DNA from: Candidatus Omnitrophota bacterium
Lineage (GTDB): Bacteria > Omnitrophota > Gorgyraeia > Tantalellales > Tantalellaceae
Assembly: GCA_023142805.1 (NCBI GenBank)
Contig: JAGLIU010000174.1
Coordinates: forward strand, 1 to 6,236
Reading direction: 5' to 3'
Length of the DNA stretch: 6,236 nucleotides
The position numbers and the translations under genes are program-made. Below the pieces are notes generated by a model. It searched no databases. It was given only the letters and a program-made list of their open reading frames with translations, and was not told where the DNA came from. Shown here in pieces: positions 1-5,917 of the stretch (the first letter of the stretch is position 1; every line of letters begins with the position of its first letter).

Positions 1-443
1 AATTCGGCAAGTCTTTGGGCTATTCCAAGTTTCAGAAAATAAAACATCACCGCGTTGATATCAAAATGATATTTACCCACCTTATTTTCTATAAATTCCC
101 ATCTTTTCTTTTCTATCGCTTTTTCCGCTAGAAGCGGCGTATCAAGTTTGAATATTGCTTTAACTCTCTCCGTTACTTTTTTCCCCGCGTTCTCTTGTCC
201 TTTTTTTCTACCTATCGCTATCTCTTTTTTAAGTTCCAGATCAAACGCTTTCCATTCTCTGAGAACTTCGGTATCTTCCGGAAATTCTCCGAGTGTAACT
301 CTCCCGACAGATTCTACGCGTTTTACATCTTTTTCCGAAAGCCATTTCGCGCATTCGTCCATAAACTCTTCTTTGGTTATCAGCGGAGTTTTGTCAAATT
401 CCAAATACGGTAATGACGCTATAAAATAGTAATATTTATCCAT
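1..443 (-). CDS. DUF2764 family protein of V-type ATPase operon (partial, C-terminus cut by window edge)
   Basis: Reading the minus strand from an ATG at 443-441 gives an open frame of 147 residues with no stop before the window edge, so the C-terminal part is missing. It begins MDKYYYFIASLPYLEF, then has a charged helical middle (LREWKAFDLELKKEIAIGRKKG around residues 61-82) and a PLLAEKAIEKKRWEFIE segment around residues 102-118. The YYY..ASLP start and the later RWEF helix are what I recognise as DUF2764, a family of unknown biochemical role found between subunits E and A of bacterial V-type ATPase operons, as with Chlamydia CT309. Its start overlaps the end of the subunit E gene by 8 bp, which suggests translational coupling and shared function. 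By inference it may be the counterpart of the central-stalk subunit C (AC39/d). The family call is fairly sure; the function is not. Confidence 0.78.
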   Translation of the reverse strand, partial: MDKYYYFIASLPYLEFDKTPLITKEEFMDECAKWLSEKDVKRVESVGRVTLGEFPEDTEVLREWKAFDLELKKEIAIGRKKGQENAGKKVTERVKAIFKLDTPLLAEKAIEKKRWEFIENKVGKYHFDINAVMFYFLKLGIAQRLAE

Positions 444-1050
444 TGGCCTGATCAAGTTTTAGCATTTTTGTTACTTTAGGATTCAAAAAAGCCTTGAACG
501 CCTCGGTAATAGCTTCATCTGTAAAATCATAATAAGCTCCACCTTCCGCTTCTTTGATCAAAAATCCGTTTTCGATACCTGGTGAAACCTTAAAAGAAAT
601 CCCTTCTTTGGCTTTTCCTTTTAATTCCGCGAGAACCGCTTTTTCCAGTTTATCTTTATCTTTTTCGTTCACTAATATTTCAAGGTTGGTTTCCCCTTTT
701 TCGATAAACCCATCGACAAGCTTTATGACCATATCTTTCAATAATCCCGAATCCAGTATCTCCGCGATATTCTGCTTAAAAATACTGTCAAAAACTCCCG
801 TTATCCTTCCTTTTAAAGAAAGAACGGCATCTCTTGCCGCCTGAGATATCGCGGCTTCGGCTTTCGCGACCATTTTTTTAGATTCTTCTTCTGTTTTTTC
901 TATAGTCTCTCTTTGCGTTTTTTCCGCTCCCAATACTATTTCTTTGGCTTTCTGTTCGGCATCTTCTATAATGGCTGAAGCTTTCACTTCGGCTTCATCT
1001 ACCCCCTCAGTCTTTATTTTTTCTATTATCCCCTTTAAATCCATCTCCAT
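436..1050 (-). CDS. atpE: V-type ATP synthase/ATPase subunit E
   Basis: This 204-residue protein is the peripheral-stalk subunit E, which with its partner helix links the catalytic A3B3 head to the membrane sector of a V/A-type rotary ATPase at the cytoplasmic face. Residues 1-85 or so are rich in Ala, Glu and Lys with heptad-like spacing (AEQKAKEIVLGAEKTQRE, EESKKMVAKAEAAISQAA), as expected for the long N-terminal coiled coil. The C-terminal half ends in GFLIKEAEGGAYYDFTDEAI, residues 162-181, followed by an FLNPKV segment; this is the conserved globular end of the bacterial family. Length is typical. The start at MEMDLKG is favoured over the Met at position 3 because AAGGAGA (1056-1062) lies 5 nt upstream of it. 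It is the first gene after the hairpin that follows pyrE and overlaps the DUF2764 gene downstream. Symbols vary (atpE/ntpE); it is not the F-type c subunit also called atpE. Confidence 0.93.
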   Translation of the reverse strand: MEMDLKGIIEKIKTEGVDEAEVKASAIIEDAEQKAKEIVLGAEKTQRETIEKTEEESKKMVAKAEAAISQAARDAVLSLKGRITGVFDSIFKQNIAEILDSGLLKDMVIKLVDGFIEKGETNLEILVNEKDKDKLEKAVLAELKGKAKEGISFKVSPGIENGFLIKEAEGGAYYDFTDEAITEAFKAFLNPKVTKMLKLDQANG

Positions 1051-1090
1051 ATCAGTCTCCTTGTTTATTAAAGCATATCCTGATTAAACA

Positions 1091-1137
1091 TTAAAAGGCA
1101 TGGGGCGCAATTACTCCGGCTTCACCCATGCCCCTTT
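1091..1137 (-). terminator. Hairpin terminator candidate after pyrE
   Basis: The 8-bp perfect arms GGCATGGG (1097-1104) and CCCATGCC (1125-1132) enclose a 20-nt loop. Read on the minus strand, two G.U and two A-U pairs can extend the stem to 12 bp, and the 3' arm runs into TTTT, followed by AATGTTTAA. It lies about 20 nt beyond the pyrE stop and before the subunit E gene, the right place to end the pyr transcript. The T-run is short and partly taken up by the stem, so termination may be leaky. Orientation is minus; the plus-strand reading lacks a T-tract directly after the stem. Confidence 0.6.
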
Positions 1138-1157
1138 GCATTGTATATTCATTGTTA

Positions 1158-1733
1158 CTATTTTCTGGATCCCGGTTTAACAATAGGTATGCCTTCCTGG
1201 CACAACGGACATTTATTTTCTTCAAAAACAGGAACATCTAATTTTATCAAGCTTTCGTACTTTATGCCACCAAAATCTAACTTTCCTCTACTTCTGTCTA
1301 CTATTGAAGCTATCCCTACCGGGGCTATTCCGTCTTGTTTCAAAAGATCAATAACCTCTTTTACCGATTTCCCTGTAGTAAGCACATCTTCGGCTATCAG
1401 AACCCTGTTTTGCGGAGATACGATAAACCCTCTTTTTAAGACCATTTTACCGTTTGTCTCTCGTTCGGTAAAAATAGCTCGTGTTTTTAATATTCTCCCC
1501 ATCTCGTATGCCAATACGATCCCCCCCATAGCGGGTCCTATCACAACATCCGGTTCAAACATGCGGATTTTTTCGGCCAGAGAAGAACAAACCCTTTTCG
1601 CGAGAACAGGCTCCGAGAAAATTAAAGCACATTGTAAATACGCGGCTGAATGCAACCCGCTGGAAAGTTTAAAATGCCCCTGTTTATACGCGCCTATTCT
1701 GGTAAACATCTCCATTACTTCCTGATCTCTCAT
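1158..1733 (-). CDS. pyrE: Orotate phosphoribosyltransferase (Thermus-like type)
   Basis: PyrE joins orotate and PRPP to give orotidine 5'-monophosphate and pyrophosphate, the fifth step of UMP synthesis, in the cytoplasm. The 191-residue product has the type I phosphoribosyltransferase PRPP-binding motif VLIAEDVLTTGKS at residues 111-123, the FKLSSGLHSA segment near 21-30 used in PRPP/orotate contacts in the family, and GPAMGG at 66-71. The C-terminus CPLCQEGIPIVKPGSR (175-190), with two cysteines spaced CxxC, is the tail I associate with the Thermus-like PyrE subfamily rather than the E. coli type. Length fits that subfamily. The ATG start is supported by AGGAGA at 1738-1743, 4 nt upstream. 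It is the last pyr gene, separated from pyrF by an unusually long 224 bp and followed by a hairpin terminator. Whether the CxxC pair binds metal is unknown. Confidence 0.95.
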   Translation of the reverse strand: MRDQEVMEMFTRIGAYKQGHFKLSSGLHSAAYLQCALIFSEPVLAKRVCSSLAEKIRMFEPDVVIGPAMGGIVLAYEMGRILKTRAIFTERETNGKMVLKRGFIVSPQNRVLIAEDVLTTGKSVKEVIDLLKQDGIAPVGIASIVDRSRGKLDFGGIKYESLIKLDVPVFEENKCPLCQEGIPIVKPGSRK

Positions 1734-1957
1734 CGTGTCTCCTGGTTTGATAATTAAAATAATATCCCGTATTTAGTTTATAGCTGTAAGCTATTTGTTT
1801 TTTAAATTCCCTTAATCATATCAACATATGTTTCGAGTCTCTTCTTACGGCCATGCCCTCTTACTATATACCGCCATTTTATTATACCGTTTATATCCTC
1901 GCGCTTTCGTTCCACATATTACACGCTACATACTATGCGCTGTATACCCTCTACTAC
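1734..1957. other. 224-bp pyrF-pyrE intergenic region with degenerate short repeats
   Basis: This is the longest gap in the window and is out of keeping with the tight pyrB-pyrC and pyrK-pyrD junctions. Next to pyrF (1921-1946) it holds ACACGCTACATA and TATGCGCTGTAT, two related 12-mers with a similar sequence at the pyrD end (2780-2790). In the middle (1802-1915) there is a 37-codon stop-to-stop minus-strand frame, treated separately. At 1780-1794 is a small hairpin, ATAGCT-GTA-AGCTAT. The pyrE ribosome-binding site occupies its lower end. I see no convincing promoter, no terminator for pyrF in the minus direction and no RNA gene. Confidence 0.6.
1802..1915 (-). CDS. Possible small basic ORF or gene remnant, 37 codons, function unknown
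   Basis: On the minus strand a frame bounded by TAA on both sides could start at GTG (1915-1913) and end at TAA (1804-1802), giving 37 residues. The product is very basic, with a stretch WRYIVRGHGRKKRLETYVDM at residues 14-33. There is no Shine-Dalgarno sequence in front of the GTG, and I do not recognise the family. It lies in the pyrF-pyrE gap in the same orientation as the operon. An open frame of this length can easily occur by chance in AT-rich DNA, so it may be noncoding, the tail of a decayed gene, or a real small protein. I keep it only because nothing else explains this stretch and the residue composition is not low-complexity. Confidence 0.17.
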   Translation of the reverse strand: MERKREDINGIIKWRYIVRGHGRKKRLETYVDMIKGI

Positions 1958-2680
1958 TTATAGCCCGCTTTTTAAACCGCTCTTAATTTCCTTAATGATC
2001 CTTTTCGCCGCGTTTAGCGGATCGTCCGCTTGAATGATCGGTCTGCCTACAACCAAATAATCAGCCCCTTCGGAGATCGCCTCCGACGGCGTAAGCACCC
2101 TTTTCTGATCCCCTTTTTCCGCCCACTCGGGACGTATCCCCGGCGTTACAATTACAAAATCTTTTCCGAATCGCTCTCTTATTTTTTTTGCTTCTTTTGC
2201 TGAAGCGACAACACCATTCAGCCCGGCTTTCCGGGCTGCTCCGGCAAACTCAATAACTTTTTCTTCTATTTTACTTTCTATCCCCATCATTATTAAGTCT
2301 TCTTCCGTCATACTTGTCAACACGGTAACTCCTAAAAGAATAGGTTTTTTTTTCACACCGGATCCTGCCACCCCTTCCACCGCGGCCTCAAGCATTTTGC
2401 CGCCGCCGATACAATGAAAATTTATCATAAAAATATTTTTTTCCGCGGCTCTTTTGGCGGCATTACGAACAGTATTGGGAATATCATGAACCTTTAGATC
2501 TAAAAAACACTTTTTTTTCTTTTCCCTCAGCTTATTTAATAGTTTTTCTCCAAAGGCCGTAAACGGCGCGATCCCTACTTTAAATATATCTACTTCCGAA
2601 GATAACTTTTCAATAAGACCTTCCGCCTCTTCAAATATATCAACATCAAGCGCCACTATAAGTCTGTCTTTTGCTTCCAT
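1958..2680 (-). CDS. pyrF: Orotidine 5'-phosphate decarboxylase (group I)
   Basis: PyrF decarboxylates OMP to UMP, the last step of de novo pyrimidine synthesis, as a cytoplasmic TIM-barrel dimer. The 240-residue protein opens with RLIVALDVD (6-14), has the FKVG lysine at residue 34, and carries the catalytic signature FLDLKVHDIPNTV at 59-71, so Asp61, Lys63 and Asp66 form the charged active-site network. The phosphate-binding end is visible as VTPGIRP (178-184) and VVGRPI (210-215). This arrangement matches the bacterial group I enzymes in length and motif order. The start is the ATG before EAKDRLIV; the ribosome-binding site is weak (AAGAG about 6 nt upstream). The C-terminus ends in a doubled KSGL-KSGL produced by two adjacent 12-bp units, outside the fold. 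It follows pyrD after 99 bp. Confidence 0.96.
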   Translation of the reverse strand: MEAKDRLIVALDVDIFEEAEGLIEKLSSEVDIFKVGIAPFTAFGEKLLNKLREKKKKCFLDLKVHDIPNTVRNAAKRAAEKNIFMINFHCIGGGKMLEAAVEGVAGSGVKKKPILLGVTVLTSMTEEDLIMMGIESKIEEKVIEFAGAARKAGLNGVVASAKEAKKIRERFGKDFVIVTPGIRPEWAEKGDQKRVLTPSEAISEGADYLVVGRPIIQADDPLNAAKRIIKEIKSGLKSGL

Positions 2681-2779
2681 ATTTTCTCTTATTTTTCCTT
2701 ATTTTTCACGAAATCCAAAAAACCGATCTTTTCCCCTTAATGTTACATTTCACACCAAAGTAAAATACCTTCCGACACA

Positions 2780-3712
2780 CTACGCTGTACGCCCGCCTTT
2801 TAGCTTTCCCGTTAAGCCGGAAGCTTTCTTTATTCCCTTCAGGATCAAATATTTTTCAAATTCTTTGCTTATTCTTTTATGCGCATCCGGATCTATCAGA
2901 TTTGCCGTACCTACCTGCACGGCCCCGGCTCCGCATAACATAAACTCCGCGACATCCACCCCTCCAACAATACCCCCAATTCCCACGATAGGAATATCCA
3001 CACTGTTATACACATCCCGAACAGCTTTAAGCGCCAATGGTTTTATCGCCGGCCCTGACAACCCTCCTACAACATTTCCCAGAACAGGCTTCATTTCCTC
3101 AACATCTATCGCTATACCCGCGTATGTGTTCACTAAGGATACAGCCTGAGCTCCCGCTTTTTTCGCGGCTTTTGCTATTTCCGTTATATCAGTTACATTC
3201 GGGGTTAATTTCGCTATGATCGGGCATTTAGCGGTTCCAACCGCTATCTTTACCATTTTTTCTGTCGCCTGAGGATCTTGCGCTGTTAATTTATATTTTG
3301 TTTTTCCATGAGTAACATTCGGACATGACAAATTAAGCTCTATCGCGTCCGGCATAATATTTTCGGGAATCTTTTTTATCATTTTTTCTATGTCTTTTAG
3401 AGAGGTTCCCGCTATGCTTACTATAATTTTGGTAGGCATTTTTTTAAGTTCGGGAAGTTCTTTGCTGACAAAACTGTTTATACCTTTATTTGGAAGCCCT
3501 ATGGAATTTAACAGTCCCGATCGAGTTTCAACCACCCGGGGAGGAGGATTACCTTCCCTCGGCAAGAGAGTTACCGTCTTTGTCACAATAGCCCCGACTT
3601 GCGCAAAATCAATAAAATCCTCGAACTCCTGCCCCTTTGTCCCGAAAGTTCCTGACGCGACCCATATTGGATTCTCAAATGTTATCCCGGCTAATTTAAT
3701 CTTTAGATCCAT
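2780..3712 (-). CDS. pyrD: Dihydroorotate dehydrogenase, class 1B catalytic subunit
   Basis: PyrD is the FMN-containing catalytic subunit that oxidises dihydroorotate to orotate; in class 1B enzymes the electrons pass to NAD through PyrK in a PyrD2-PyrK2 complex. The 310-residue protein has the N-terminal NPIWVASGTFG segment (14-24), the substrate loop LLNSIGLPNKG (67-77), and ELNLSCPNV (125-133), in which Cys130 is the class 1B catalytic base, where class 2 enzymes have Ser. FMN phosphate contacts are seen in GGLSGPAIKP (216-225), GIGG (244-247) and GTAN (268-271). There is no N-terminal membrane segment, as expected for a soluble class 1 enzyme. The ATG is preceded by GAGGGGAT. It starts 22 bp after the pyrK stop, which supports the two-subunit assignment. 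Bacillus-type operons name this gene pyrD or pyrDB. Confidence 0.96.
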   Translation of the reverse strand: MDLKIKLAGITFENPIWVASGTFGTKGQEFEDFIDFAQVGAIVTKTVTLLPREGNPPPRVVETRSGLLNSIGLPNKGINSFVSKELPELKKMPTKIIVSIAGTSLKDIEKMIKKIPENIMPDAIELNLSCPNVTHGKTKYKLTAQDPQATEKMVKIAVGTAKCPIIAKLTPNVTDITEIAKAAKKAGAQAVSLVNTYAGIAIDVEEMKPVLGNVVGGLSGPAIKPLALKAVRDVYNSVDIPIVGIGGIVGGVDVAEFMLCGAGAVQVGTANLIDPDAHKRISKEFEKYLILKGIKKASGLTGKLKGGRTA

Positions 3713-3734
3713 ATCCCCTCATTATGATTCTTCT

Positions 3735-4517
3735 TCACCACACAATTTCTTTAATATCAAAAACCGGACCGTCTTTACAGCACAGCTTGTATCCGTCTTT
3801 TGTCTTTATCGCGCATCCCATACACGCTCCTATCCCGCATGCCATATATTCGTCCATCGATACTTGCCCTTCTATTTTTTTTGTTTCGGCAATTTGAGCC
3901 ACTGCTTTGAGCATTGGTTTTGGCCCGCAAGCGTATATTGTAACTCTCGGAACCTGAAGCTTGTTTCTCTCCAGATATTTTTCAAGCACATCTGTTACAT
4001 AACCTTTGAACCCAAGGGATCCGTCTTCTGTCGCTATGTATACTTTTGCCCCCATTTTTCTTATTTTATCCGCGCAAAATATGTGTTTTTCTTTACCCGC
4101 GCCTATAAAAAATATAGTATCTATTTTATTTTTCTTGAGTTCTTTAGTTAAAGCGTATAAGGGCGCTATTCCATGCCCTCCCGCTATTACAAAAGCTTCA
4201 TTTTCTTTTTTTATATCGAACCCTTTTCCTAAAGGACCCAGGAGACTAATTTGATCCCCTTTTTTCTTGTTTCTTAACAGATCCGTTCCTTCACCAACAA
4301 CTTTATACAGTAAACTTATTCCCTCTTTTTTTATCTTGTGTATCCCCAAAGGTATTCTTAACAAAGGATCTGTAGCTTTTTCATCCAATTTCACATTCAC
4401 AAATTGTCCGGGTAAAGAGTTTTTCGCTAACGCCGCGGTTTTAAGATCCATTTCATAATGATCTTCCGCGATCCTTTTATTAGATACTATTTTCGCGTTT
4501 ACGATCTTTTTCTTCAC
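3735..4517 (-). CDS. pyrK: Dihydroorotate dehydrogenase electron transfer subunit (FAD, [2Fe-2S])
   Basis: PyrK takes electrons from the FMN of PyrD through a [2Fe-2S] cluster and FAD to NAD. The 260-residue protein has a ferredoxin-reductase-like FAD domain (about residues 1-100, with LPGQFVNV at 35-42 and PLLRIPLGIH at 51-60), a nucleotide-binding domain starting at VIAGGHGIAPLYAL (110-123) and including YACGPKPML (195-203), and a C-terminal cluster domain MACGIGACMGC with Cys227, Cys232 and Cys235 plus Cys247 just before KDGPVF. Cys246 is an extra neighbouring cysteine. The FAD motif reads R-I-P-L-G rather than the more usual R-R-P-x-S, a mild variation. The start codon is GTG, supported by AAGGGG seven nt upstream. 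It lies directly before pyrD, but 125 bp after pyrC, in the place where carAB stand in Bacillus-type operons. Confidence 0.95.
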   Translation of the reverse strand: MKKKIVNAKIVSNKRIAEDHYEMDLKTAALAKNSLPGQFVNVKLDEKATDPLLRIPLGIHKIKKEGISLLYKVVGEGTDLLRNKKKGDQISLLGPLGKGFDIKKENEAFVIAGGHGIAPLYALTKELKKNKIDTIFFIGAGKEKHIFCADKIRKMGAKVYIATEDGSLGFKGYVTDVLEKYLERNKLQVPRVTIYACGPKPMLKAVAQIAETKKIEGQVSMDEYMACGIGACMGCAIKTKDGYKLCCKDGPVFDIKEIVW

Positions 4518-4524
4518 ACCACTA

Positions 4525-4530
4525 CCCCTT
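4525..4530 (-). promoter_or_regulatory. Ribosome-binding site supporting the GTG start of pyrK
   Basis: AAGGGG on the minus strand ends 7 nt before the GTG at 4517-4515. No in-frame ATG lies near, so this site decides the pyrK start as MKKKIVNAK (GTG read as Met). Confidence 0.6.
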
Positions 4531-4605
4531 TAAAACTGCCAAATTTTATGTGCCCAAAAACATATTTATACAACCATCTTACATATACTTCTTTCAAGCA
4601 CAGCG

Positions 4606-4644
4606 AATGTTACGTTTTTGTACCAGGCACAAAAACGTAACATT
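4606..4644. repeat. 16-bp perfect inverted repeat (REP-like hairpin) at the pyrC 3' end
   Basis: AATGTTACGTTTTTGT (4606-4621) and ACAAAAACGTAACATT (4629-4644) are exact reverse complements separated by the 7-nt ACCAGGC. In minus-strand RNA the centre reads GTGCCTGGTAC, so a G.U and a C-G pair extend the stem to 18 bp with a CUG loop. The 3' arm on the plus strand includes the last two bases of the pyrC TAA stop, so the element abuts the gene exactly. No T-run follows on the pyr strand, so it is not a standard intrinsic terminator. It could be a REP-type mobile palindrome, an mRNA-stabilising 3' structure, or a protein-binding site; sequence alone does not decide. Confidence 0.85.
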
Positions 4645-5917
4645 AAGCATGTTTGACGATCTTTCCTTCAACAATAACATCTGTCACTTTACCCTTCATC
4701 TTTTTTCCGATAAAAGGTGAATTTTTGGATTTTGAGATTATATCTTTTTTTTCGTATATCCATTCTTTCTCAGGATCTATAATAGTAATATCCGCCACAG
4801 CCCCCTCAGAAAGAGTTCCTCTGTCGTATTTCAATATACGACAAGGGTTTATTGTAAGCTTTGCGATCAGATCCGTCCAGGTTAAATATTTTTCCTCGAC
4901 CAAAGCCATATATACTACCGAAAAAGCAGTCTCTAACCCTATCATCCCAAATGGCGCGTAATCAAATTCTTTTTCTTTTTCGTGTTCTTCATGCGGAGCA
5001 TGATCTGTCGCTATAACATCGATCACTCCGCGCTTCACCGCTTCTTTAAGTTTTTTTACGCCTTCTTCCGTCGCTAACGGAGGATTAACTTTCATGTTGG
5101 TATCATACTTTTTTAGTTCTTTGTCTGTAAGCGCCAGGTGATGCGGAGTTACTTCAACAGTTACCTTTACCCCTCGTTTTTTGGCGGCTTCTATTATCTC
5201 TATCCCTTTTACTGTACTCACATGCGCAATATGTATACGGGCACCCGCTCTTTCCGCAAGCTCAATATCTCTCTCTATTATGGAACTTTCCGACTCAGAA
5301 GATATCGGTTTTAGTCCTAAGACTGTCGACATATACCCTTCCCTCATAACACCGTCTGAAACAAGTTCTTTATCCTCACAATGATCAATCACAACCAGAT
5401 CCAGCATTGACGCGTATTCCATAGCATTTCGCATTAGAAAAGAATTTCGGACAGAATCCCCGTCATCCGAAACCGCCAGACACCCGGCTTCTTTTAACTC
5501 GGCCATTTCTGATATTGTTTCGCCTTTTCTTTCTTTTGTGATAGTTCCGATGGGCAGAACATTCGCCAATCCTATGTTTTTGGATTTTTCCAGCAAAAAT
5601 CTTACATGCGCCTGACTATCACACGCGGGAAAAGTATTCGGCATGGCCGCTACTGTTGTAAAACCTCCCGCTATAGCCGCTTTAACTCCCGTTTCGACTG
5701 TTTCAGCTTCCTCTTTGCCCGGTTCACGTAAATGCGTATGCATATCCACAAATCCCGGAGCGACAATTTTGCCCTCAGCGTTTATTTCTTTGTCGGATTT
5801 TGTTTTAATTTTTTCGGCTATTTTAGCTATTTTCCCTTTTTCTATCAGAACATCCATCTTTTTATCCATGTTGTTCGCCGGATCTATAACCCTGCCGCCT
5901 TTTATTAGTATTTTCAT
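4643..5917 (-). CDS. pyrC: Dihydroorotase (class I, zinc amidohydrolase)
   Basis: PyrC cyclises N-carbamoyl-aspartate to dihydroorotate, the third step of the pathway, in the cytoplasm. The 424-residue length and motif set match class I dihydroorotases of the Aquifex/Bacillus kind, not the shorter E. coli class II enzyme. Metal ligands can be placed: DMHTHLREPG gives His60 and His62, SDDGD gives Asp152, VIDHCED gives His179, HIAHVST gives His232, and ATDHAPH gives Asp305, the same spacing as in the Aquifex enzyme. The substrate-binding HLRE and MPNT (92-95) segments are also present. The C-terminal ADITIIDPE beta segment is typical. The ATG overlaps the pyrB stop as ATGA, and GGGCGG within the pyrB end can serve as ribosome-binding site, so the two are probably coupled. 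In Aquifex the enzyme works in complex with PyrB; here that is only a possibility. The stop codon runs into the inverted repeat. Confidence 0.96.
   Translation of the reverse strand: MKILIKGGRVIDPANNMDKKMDVLIEKGKIAKIAEKIKTKSDKEINAEGKIVAPGFVDMHTHLREPGKEEAETVETGVKAAIAGGFTTVAAMPNTFPACDSQAHVRFLLEKSKNIGLANVLPIGTITKERKGETISEMAELKEAGCLAVSDDGDSVRNSFLMRNAMEYASMLDLVVIDHCEDKELVSDGVMREGYMSTVLGLKPISSESESSIIERDIELAERAGARIHIAHVSTVKGIEIIEAAKKRGVKVTVEVTPHHLALTDKELKKYDTNMKVNPPLATEEGVKKLKEAVKRGVIDVIATDHAPHEEHEKEKEFDYAPFGMIGLETAFSVVYMALVEEKYLTWTDLIAKLTINPCRILKYDRGTLSEGAVADITIIDPEKEWIYEKKDIISKSKNSPFIGKKMKGKVTDVIVEGKIVKHA

Noticed and set aside
148..429. Plus-strand open frame of 93 codons at the left edge
   Set aside because: The minus strand here carries the DUF2764 frame, open over the whole 443 bases and coupled to subunit E; the plus frame is a Phe/Ser-rich shadow.
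1141..1725. Plus-strand open frame of 194 codons opposite pyrE
   Set aside because: It is the antisense shadow of pyrE, whose PRPP motif and CPLC tail are unmistakable; the plus-strand translation has no recognisable domain.
1780..1803. Small hairpin ATAGCT-GTA-AGCTAT followed by a T-rich run, terminator-like on the plus strand
   Set aside because: The stem is only 6 bp and AT-rich, and there is no plus-strand gene to terminate; in the operon direction no T-run follows the stem.
3390..4151. Plus-strand open frame of 253 codons opposite pyrD and pyrK
   Set aside because: It is fully antisense to two genes with clear family motifs, spans their junction, is rich in Phe, Ser and Cys as expected for the reverse of Lys/Glu-rich coding DNA, and shows no family motif.
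4518..4605. Possible internal promoter before pyrK (TTGAAA and TATAAA on the minus strand)
   Set aside because: The two hexamers are 21 bp apart, too far for a sigma-70 type promoter, and AT-rich intergenic DNA yields such strings by chance.
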